From positions 25,870-70,869 of the forward strand of contig JBBBWG010022224.1 of assembly GCA_037176905.1 (NCBI GenBank): DNA of 45,000 nucleotides, given 5' to 3'. Origin of the DNA: Azolla pinnata. Lineage: Eukaryota; Streptophyta; Polypodiopsida; Salviniales; Salviniaceae. The notes under the pieces are model-generated. The model was not told the DNA's origin. It did no database searches and worked only from the letters and a program-made list of their open reading frames with translations. The translations under genes and the position numbers were made by a program. Each line of letters starts with the position of its first letter. Position 1 is the first letter of the stretch. Positions 39,601 to 45,000 of this stretch are shown here, piece after piece.

Positions 39601-41043
39601 TCATGTTGGCGGCGGCTCTGCTGTATGTAATCAAGCTATTAGACCAGGAAGGTATGTAGAACCAACAATGATCAAACTCTACTGCAGTATGATCATGCTC
39701 GTAGAACCAAAAAAGATCAAGCTCTGCTATTGCAACCATTAAAGTCTGGTGCGAATAGGGGTTCGTTTTTTCTATCAGTCATCAACATGAAGTGGCTGTT
39801 TTCAGAAAAATCTTTCCCTTCATGCCTGTGATTTGTTGCTGCCTCACTGAGGAGAGCATCATCAATGATGTTAGACCCTTTAGGTGGTAATTGAAATGTT
39901 GCCCTATCTTTTTGAGTTTAGAGGAAGTTTCTTTCTAACTAGAAGGTAGGATACAGATGGCATTCGCAGACATCGGATCGTGAAAGTTTGATAGTGGCTT
40001 TAGAAAGAACATGTTTATACTTGACCTTTGGTGTTTGGAACTAGTTATGGGGCTCCAGAATTCTTCGTATTTGAGGTTCACCATCTCCCATTCTAGATGC
40101 AAAATGCACGTGAAAAGATATGTTTGAAGCATCTAGGTGATCTGCTTCCAGTGTCCACATGCTCATGATCCTCTGCCACTATATTTGTGTAATTGAAGCA
40201 ACTATGGTAACGGAAAGAAAACCGAGTATAGCCTGGTTTCCTTGTGCTTTCCAACTGTTCTAATATCAATAACCTAATCTTTTCCGTATTTTCTCTTGAT
40301 CTCCATATCATATGCTGTCCTAACAGTTTCAAGTAAATAAAACGAATTTACAATATATAGTGATATTTTGTGAATAACGGGATACAGTGATATACGTGCA
40401 GTATCAATCCAACTATTTCACTGCTTTCAATAATATGTTAATGTTATATTTATGGATATGGTGAAATGTATTACAAACAACAATTTATTTGTTCTGTCAT
40501 ATGCAGCAACAAGATGTTGGAGCAGATCAACACACATTTCATCATAACGAAGATATTTACAGTGCTCAGCCTGCATCTACAATTGTAGATGCATCTGGAA
40601 CCACAAATGAGAGAGGTCTAGAGCTTCAGGTATAGCGAGATCCTCTCTACAAACATCTCAGTATACATAATTGAACATTTCCTGAGCTTTCTCTCGTCGA
40701 CAACTAGGAAACTAGAGCAGCTATTGGGCAGGAGGAAGTTATATCCTCCGAGGATGATCCTCCACAGCAAGAGGAACCGGGGGGACCTGAAAAGCCGCAG
40801 GTGAACGAACACATACCCAACGTACGTGTAGGTCCGAGAGGCTATCAAGCTTCTAAAGGTGATGAAAGATGTTATAACAATTATGGGCCAGGTAGGAGAG
40901 GGAGAGGGAGAGGCTACCGACACGGTGCCTATGGAAATGAGGGTGGGTATCAACCTAGAAACTACTATGTAAGAAGCGGGCGAGGTGCAAGGGATGGTAA
41001 TTCGGCATATAATGGTTACGGGAATAAAAATGCTCCTTCCTGA
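36655..41043 (+). CDS. Caprin-like protein with acidic tract and RG-rich tail
   Basis: Probable cytoplasmic RNA-binding or mRNA-regulatory protein; the role is inferred from resemblance to caprins. Exons: 36655-37795, 38385-38581, 40507-40629, 40708-41043; 1797 nt, 598 residues. Residues about 32-105 form a helical region (NLMNKRLRALRKKYNKILQ, then KPINKEQEDVLKSK and a stretch on to EELAKREQE) that resembles the caprin N-terminal HR1-like domain. Residues about 180-237 are a nearly pure Glu/Asp/Gly tract. A second conserved part (SPLTEADLDHLSFFGSMI; QLKERLNRILSSNYYTVTPE) spans exons 1-2. The tail is Arg/Gly/Tyr-rich (GPGRRGRGRGYRHGAYG, YYVRSGRGARDG) and ends NKNAPS. The phases agree, but the 1.9-kb intron 2 could hide a further in-frame exon. 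Exon 4 is read through a possible donor at 40801 because the frame stays open and gives the RG tail. Confidence 0.82.
38582..40506 (+). other. Second intron of the caprin-like gene (1.9 kb)
   Basis: It starts GTATCC after a CAG codon and ends ATGCAG. Both flanking exons are in phase 0, so joining them directly keeps the frame. Open frames inside (38931-39152, 39222-39410) show no similarity I recognise, but a cassette exon divisible by three could be missed. Confidence 0.65.
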
Positions 41044-42394
41044 TGCTGTAGATTTCACAAGAAAGCCAGCAAGATGGAGTTTCAAGCCGCGAGGCGAGCT
41101 GTGCTCAGTGTTTCAGCACTGGGTTTAACGATGAATCTCCATGGTGAATGTACTTTTATGATGTATAGAATTTGCCCTCGCGATCGAGCAGCCCCAAAAA
41201 ATTTGAGATGTAGGGATCAAAATATGTTTTACCAGCCAGAAAAGTTTAGGATTTTCAATCACTCAAGCTGGATGAATCACTATTGTTGATACCATGCCAA
41301 ATCAGAAAGAAAACATTGGTTCACCTCTTATTGAACTGCAAAAAATGGGGGTCCCATATTCTAATGTAAAGACAAAGTTGTGATTCCAATACCTAATAGA
41401 TAGAAAATTGCTACTTTACTCTTCTCGCAGAAGCGTATGAATCTATCTATGCTTTACTGTCTCTCTCTCTGCAGAGTATGAATCTATATATGCTGCACAG
41501 ATCATATCTTGGGTGATAAACATATACCACTTTCTATGTTGGATCAGTTGGTTGGGGCCATTTGCTCGAGTGTTCAGGCTAGTATGGCACATCAAATCTG
41601 TATGCTGAATTGCAGACAAATGATTCGGTTAATATGGTTATAGCCATTGCTGATCCTGATGCTTGTTGTAAATGGAATCATCTTCAACGAAATGCCACTA
41701 TATCTAACACAGATCTACTATTGTTGTTGCTGCTACCACTACTACTGTTAGCAAATGGAATAATCCATTTGTAGCTTGTCATGTAAGATTGACATTGGAT
41801 TTAGTTTGGATTTGACGCTTCAACGGATGGGTTTCCTTTTTCGCTTTCGGCAGCGATCCGAATTTTCACGACTCTTTGGCGCCGAGCAGAGCAGGGACTT
41901 GAACCCAAGACCTCGTCGATTGCTTCATCTGGAAGGCTTTCGCGACCGAAAGCTCAGAACAGACACGGTGATCTTAGGGGTAGGTAGATCGACGCCTTTC
42001 TTAGGCTGTTTGAAAAGAAGCAGAAGCAGAAGCAGAAGCAGAATAAGAAGAAGAAAAACACGATCGCAAACTTTAGCTGCTTCGTCGACAATATGTGCAC
42101 GATCGATCGAATTCATTCGCCAGAAGGCCACTTCATATGGGGCACTCCCGACTTTAAAAGAGAGAAAAAAGGAAAAAAGAAAAACAGAGCCTCGATCTAG
42201 ACGGAATTCTTTACAAGTGAATTGTGATGGAGCTGCATAGCACAGAGCACATGGCTCTGAGAGAGAGAGATGATGGTGACGCGGCCTTTGGATCCGGTTT
42301 CTTTCGATGATTCCGATGAATACAATCGGATATACGTTGGCACACAGGACGTTTGGATCAGATTCGCGCCCGATCGAACCTTTGACTAAACTGA
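41044..42394. other. 3' flank of the caprin-like gene and intergenic DNA
   Basis: The first few hundred bases are probably 3' UTR. Further on there are a TCTC run (about 41460), an (AGAAGC)n/(AAG)n tract at 42013-42058 and a B-box-like motif at 41896-41914. The 154-codon frame at 41776-42240 is rich in Arg/Ser from the AGAAGC repeat and resembles no protein. Confidence 0.55.
41896..41914 (-). repeat. B-box-like SINE or tRNA-derived fragment, copy 1
   Basis: On the minus strand this reads GAGGTCTTGGGTTCAAGTC, which contains the Pol III B-box pattern GGTTCAAGTCC when extended. The same 19 bases recur exactly at 44936-44954. No foldable tRNA cloverleaf surrounds it. Confidence 0.45.
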
Positions 42395-42845
42395 CTCCAG
42401 ATCGATCCATCCTCGATTACGCCAGGATTGCGTCGCTAGTAGTAGCAGATCAGACATACTCCAGGTTTATCGACTGTACTAGCGCCGATTATGCCACAGG
42501 ATATGCCTGACCTCTAACAGACGCCAACTTTGATCGATTCTATTGATTTCGATCACGCCAAGATATCGATTCTATTGATTTCGATCACGCCAAGATATGC
42601 CTCGACAATAGTAGGTCTGACAGCCTCCAGCTTGATCGACTCCATTGGCTCTGATTACACCAGGATTGCCTTGGTAGCAGTAGCAGATCAGACAGACTCT
42701 GGCTTCATTGACTTCGTTGGCTCTGAGTACACCAGGATTGTCTCGGCAGTAGCAGATCAGACCTCAGCAGTAGCAGATCAGACTCTAGCTTCATCGACTT
42801 TGCAGGCTCTGATTACACCGGAATATGCCTCAACATCATAAGATC
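42395..42845. repeat. Diverged minisatellite with units of about 72-86 bp
   Basis: GTAGCAGATCAGAC occurs near 42442, 42680, 42749 and 42770; GATTACACC or GAGTACACC near 42653, 42725 and 42811; CACCAGGATTG recurs with them. A perfect 32-bp duplication lies at 42535-42598 (starting CGATTCTATTGATTTC). The array is open in one frame because many units are multiples of three, but the peptide resembles nothing. Confidence 0.8.
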
Positions 42846-43381
42846 GACATTCCAAACGTCCGAACTGTGCCCACATTCATTTATCTTTAATAATTATAGC
42901 CAGAAAGTTTTGTGAAGCATCTGTATGATTGCAGATGTTAGTGTTATAACGATGAATTGGATTCATTAAAAAGAGCATCACATGCATGCATTATTTGCAG
43001 GTCCATTGTTATTGTTGTTGTTGTTGATGATGATGATGATGATGGGAACATTAAACAAACTTAAGGCCTGAAAAGCCGAGAGATCGGAGATCGTGCCTGA
43101 AAGGTGGCGATATCTCAGAAGAGAAGATTCCGTTTCTCGATCCGACGGTTCGACTTCGAGCTCCCTTGGGCGGAGGAAGGAGCGAGCTCCATTCGATTTA
43201 ACAGAACGATTAATCGCCGAATCGCCGACTAATCTATCGCGATTTATGGAGATGCTGGAATAGAGAACCGGAGTGATTTAGTTAGGCATGCCGTCGATGA
43301 GAGGGTGCATCGAATTCGCCGTCGTCGTTCAAGCGGGAAGTTGCTAATCGGAGCGATCTGATCTGATCGGATCGGATCGGA
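42846..43381. other. Intergenic DNA with short (TTG)n(ATG)n microsatellite
   Basis: A TTG run followed by GATGATGATG lies at about 43010-43053. GATC/GGATC steps occupy about 43355-43386 and lead into the palindrome. No gene is recognised. Confidence 0.55.
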
Positions 43382-43421
43382 GATCTGCATTTTTATGCAA
43401 CGTTGCATAAAAATGCAGATC
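43382..43421. repeat. Perfect 40-bp palindrome
   Basis: The left arm GATCTGCATTTTTATGCAAC (43382-43401) is followed with no spacer by its exact reverse complement (43402-43421). Pairing stops at the next base on each side. The centre is AACGTT. Within each arm, TGCATTTTTATGCA is itself nearly self-complementary. Confidence 0.97.
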
Positions 43422-43554
43422 GCGCGATCTGATCGAAAGCGCTCAGAAAGCAGACGACGTCTGCAAAAGCAGAGAGACTGAGGATGATATGTGGAAATCA
43501 GACGATGATGTGGTCCTCGCATGGTATGGGAATTGCAAGTGATTCTGCAACTTT

Positions 43555-43972
43555 CACCACCATCATCACCATCATAATCACCATCATTACCATCATAACC
43601 ATCACCATCACCACCGCCATCACTATCACCACCACCATCATCATATTCACCATCACCGCCATCGCTATTATTGGCATAATTGCCATCACCATCATCACCA
43701 CCACCACCATCACCATCACCATCACCATCACCACCACCACCACCATCACCAGCATCATCACCATCACCATCATCACCATCACCATCATCACCATCATCAC
43801 CATCATCACCATCATCACCATCATAACCATCACCACCAGCAGCACCAGCACCATCACCACCATCATCACCATCATCACCATCATCATATTCACCATCACC
43901 GCCATCACCATCATCGACACCACCACCATCACCATCACCATCATCATCACCATCGCCATCATCGCCATCACA
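43555..43972. repeat. (CAT/CAC)n trinucleotide array, about 420 bp
   Basis: Nearly pure CAT and CAC triplets on the + strand, with rare CAG, CGC and AAC. The complementary strand keeps a frame open as Asp/Gly strings within 43244-44023. Composition and lack of any domain argue that it is a microsatellite, not a gene. Confidence 0.93.
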
Positions 43973-44207
43973 CGCAATGCTCTGGAAAGCGATGGGTACT
44001 TTCCCTTGCTTATTCTTGTACACCTCATTTCCGTCCCTTTTTCTAAAGATTAATTAACTAGTTAACGAACGGATTAGGCGATCGATTCCGCCCGCGATTA
44101 GGCATGTAATAGTGCTCCTCCCTTGAAATGAGCCCACCATTAGTATTTTACAATTTCTTTTCCCCATCATGCCATGAATCCTTGCCCAAAAAACCCAAGA
44201 AATGTGT

Positions 44208-44486
44208 GCATACACACACACACATGCATGCATACATATGCATACATACATGCCCATAATGCTTTGGAAAACAGCAAGAAATGTGTGTATAAATAAATAC
44301 ACACACATGCATGCATGCATGTATGCAAGCATGCACACACACATACATACATACATGCCCATAATCCTTCGCCATAAGAGTGCCCACACATACATACATA
44401 CATACATACACACATACATACATACATATATGTACATTCATACACACATACGTATATACATCCATACATCCATGCATGCATGCAAG
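44208..44486. repeat. CACA/CATA/CATG microsatellite
   Basis: Blocks of CACA, CATG and CATA alternate with two similar unique stretches (CCCATAATGCTTTGG near 44251 and CCCATAATCCTTCG near 44357), so part of the array is itself a duplication of about 106 bp. Open frames through it are artefacts. Confidence 0.9.
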
Positions 44487-44787
44487 CAGACACGCTCCAA
44501 TGTCGATTCCGTTTCTTCTTTGCTTTTGATTACTGAGTTAGTTAAGCTCATGCATTTCGAGCCTCGGTCGAATTAGCTACGGGGAGATCGAGACGGCATT
44601 TATCCATGCAGAATCAGTATCTGGTCCCGGGGGCGGCCCATCATGCTTGTCGATCATGTGCATATATACATATGTCACAGCCTCTGCTGATGCTGGTTCT
44701 CGATTCCGAGTTTGAAAAAATAAATAAATAAAGGAAAATGAATTGAAGGTAGAGAAATCGCAGAAACAGGCAAATCACTGTAGCTCT

Positions 44788-44954
44788 GGGGTCTGGAATC
44801 GTTAGATTCGTGTTCGATATGAGCCTTATCGAGGCACAGCTCCGGGTCTGGAATTGTCGGATTCCCGGTTTCAACTTCTTGGGTCTAGAATCGTCGGATT
44901 CATTCTTGACGAATCGTGTGAGCTTCCGAGGGCACGACTTGAACCCAAGACCTC
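44788..44954. repeat. Imperfect GGGTCTGGAATCG repeats next to a B-box-like motif, copy 2
   Basis: GGGTCTGGAATCGTTAGATT (from 44789), GGGTCTGGAATTGTCGGATT (from 44844) and GGGTCTAGAATCGTCGGATT (from 44881) are three diverged copies. They are followed at 44936-44954 by the same 19 bases found at 41896-41914. On the minus strand the order is B-box-like motif, then three repeats, then a T-rich run, as might be left by a SINE. Confidence 0.55.
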
Positions 44955-45000
44955 TCTTGGCTCTGGCCGACATTAATAGATATCTTTCGTTCTTTCTTTC

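Noticed and set aside
41851..41960. Minus-strand tRNA gene
   Set aside because: The T-loop-like GGTTCAAGTCC is present, but the T-stem pairs poorly and no acceptor stem, D-arm or anticodon arm at the right distances can be folded.
43244..44023. 259-codon minus-strand frame rich in Asp and Gly
   Set aside because: Its body is the CAT/CAC microsatellite. It has no splice sites, no conserved domain and no flanking coding signal.

Overview
This window is nuclear DNA from a land plant. It holds five protein-coding genes, and all five could be rebuilt exon by exon. Every intron proposed is GT-AG, and every exon junction keeps the reading frame. The protein families (RNA polymerase II Rpb1 with a full heptad CTD, a mitochondrial PDH E2, a plant-type GBA2/GH116 glucosylceramidase, the plant NUDT9/human NUDT22 Nudix family, and a caprin-like RG-rich protein), the introns (mostly 80-1200 nt, up to 2.5 kb) and the many microsatellites all fit a plant. 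Divergence from flowering-plant proteins I remember suggests a non-seed lineage (bryophyte, lycophyte or fern), but the sequence does not settle this.

Layout. 1-533: promoter (G-box, TATA box) and leader of gene 1. 534-8204 (+): the largest RNA polymerase II subunit, 14 exons, 1835 residues. 8205-9737: convergent intergenic DNA. 9738-15260 (-): mitochondrial pyruvate dehydrogenase E2, 17 exons, 508 residues. 15261-18067: triplet repeats, a long TACA-type microsatellite, unrecognised DNA and a GGATCCATGG minisatellite. 18068-29009 (-): non-lysosomal glucosylceramidase, 18 exons, 1064 residues, with a 226-residue acidic insertion. 29010-30950: intergenic. 30951-33825 (-): NUDT9-like Nudix hydrolase, 9 exons, 284 residues. 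33826-36654: repeat-rich spacer between divergent genes, ending in a cluster of CACGTG motifs. 36655-41043 (+): caprin-like protein, 4 exons, 598 residues. 41044-45000: no gene recognised; minisatellites, microsatellites, a perfect 40-bp palindrome and SINE-like fragments.

The genes are unrelated housekeeping functions: transcription, mitochondrial carbon metabolism, sphingolipid turnover, nucleotide-sugar hydrolysis and probable mRNA regulation. I see no operon-like logic and no evidence of a dedicated new multi-gene system. The most unusual content is non-coding: microsatellites sit just upstream of three gene starts, one promoter has four CCACGTGG palindromes in 60 bp, several minisatellites are layered, one 40-bp palindrome is perfect, and frame-preserving CTD exons occur in the polymerase gene.
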